Of a stretch of DNA of 64,000 nucleotides, positions 63,759 to 64,000 are shown in pieces. The translations under genes were made by a program, and so were the position numbers. How positions within the stretch are numbered: position 1 is the first letter of the stretch; each line of letters starts with the position of its first letter. The stretch lies in assembly GCA_900129675.1 (NCBI GenBank), contig FSRD01000001.1:3771501-3835500 (forward strand), given 5' to 3'. Under the pieces are notes generated by a model. That model did no database searches. It saw nothing but the letters and a program-made list of their open reading frames with translations, and had not been told where the DNA came from. This stretch comes from Bradyrhizobium erythrophlei. Its GTDB lineage: Bacteria > Pseudomonadota > Alphaproteobacteria > Rhizobiales > Xanthobacteraceae.

Positions 63759-64000
63759 AGTGCGCCGGGAGACCGGCAAGGAGTAGATGGTGCAAGTCCA
63801 TCACGATGAAGGAGTAGCGAACCGCATCGACCCCGAGTCATGCGCCAGTACCCGTGAGGGTATTGGCGAAGCGTTGACAGGGGAGCGCATAGGCCAGCCA
63901 TTGAGCCGCGAAAGTACCCTCATCCTGGGTGCCGACGTCGTTCCGGTGACGGAAGGCAACACGGATGGGCGCGATAACGCGAGCGCCCAGACGGCCCGGC
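63757..64000 (+). mobile_element. Group II intron 5' end running off the window
   Basis: GAGTGCGCCGGGAGACCGGC, AAGGAGTAGATGGTGCAAGT and the following 95 bp equal the fragment at 35262-35370; from there it continues TATTGGCGAAGCGTTGACAG with further intron-like structure to the window edge. The RT and 3' end must lie outside. Confidence 0.72.

Overview
This 64 kb window looks like accessory chromosome from an alphaproteobacterium of the Bradyrhizobium/Afipia/Rhodopseudomonas group (Nitrobacteraceae). I infer this from the high GC content, the protein families (aspartate-alanine exchange with aspartate 4-decarboxylase, PhaB, OpgC, class III cyclases with TolB/TPR tails, many TrpX-like ABC binding proteins) and the mobile elements, which resemble those of rhizobial genomic islands. 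The genus cannot be fixed from the sequence alone.

The region is a junkyard of mobile DNA around a few intact housekeeping or stress modules. 1-4.8 kb: a large serine recombinase fused at its 3' end to a group II intron reverse transcriptase fragment, then a second group II intron. 4.9-7.4 kb: a decayed IS110/IS1111-type element and an IS5-family element. 7.5-13 kb: small hypothetical genes, an RpoA-CTD-like protein, Hsp20, an IS66 remnant and several frameshifted genes. 13-18.6 kb: truncated or broken YeeE, CopA and MgtA-like genes around an intact VIT transporter. 18.8-25.8 kb: an AI-2E transporter, a Crp/Fnr remnant, a lipoyl-like protein, and the intact aspT-aspD pair followed by exoD cut by an IS630 element. 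27-40.6 kb: remnants (cyclase TPR tail, cytochrome c, ArsR, IS30, LigD), two paralogous copies of a secreted-plus-membrane small gene pair, a hydrolase, OpgC and an rve-type IS. 40.9 kb: a small double-glycine leader peptide that looks like a RiPP or bacteriocin precursor. 41-50 kb: a second IS1111-type element, a cupin, a large group II intron interrupted by a different IS110-family element, and an IS1182 element. 50-53.6 kb: cstA-ybdD and phaB. 54-60 kb: an IS91-type module with a tyrosine recombinase, an ABC binding protein, a MITE-like element and an ISAs1 element with a perfect 10-bp target duplication. 60.3-61.4 kb: a protein of 29-31-residue tandem repeats followed by a beta/gamma-crystallin-like protein. 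61.8-64 kb: a frameshifted class III cyclase and the 5' end of another group II intron that runs off the window.

Functional logic: the intact cargo is mostly about carbon and energy under stress or low oxygen. AspT-AspD generates proton motive force from aspartate, CstA-YbdD imports peptides or pyruvate and has a perfect Fnr/FixK-type box upstream, PhaB feeds PHB storage, and Hsp20, VIT and metal ATPase remnants suggest a former stress/metal island. Much of the rest is pseudogenised. At least a dozen recognisable genes carry single frameshifts, so either the region is decaying or the assembly has indel errors.

The most unusual material: the GG-leader peptide at 40.9 kb, the tandem-repeat and crystallin pair at 60.3-61.4 kb, candidate guide (seek/bridge) RNA regions in the IS1111-type elements together with their apparent use of a dispersed palindromic repeat as target, a lipoyl-like domain that lacks the lipoyl lysine beside aspT-aspD, and a free-standing RpoA-CTD-like protein.
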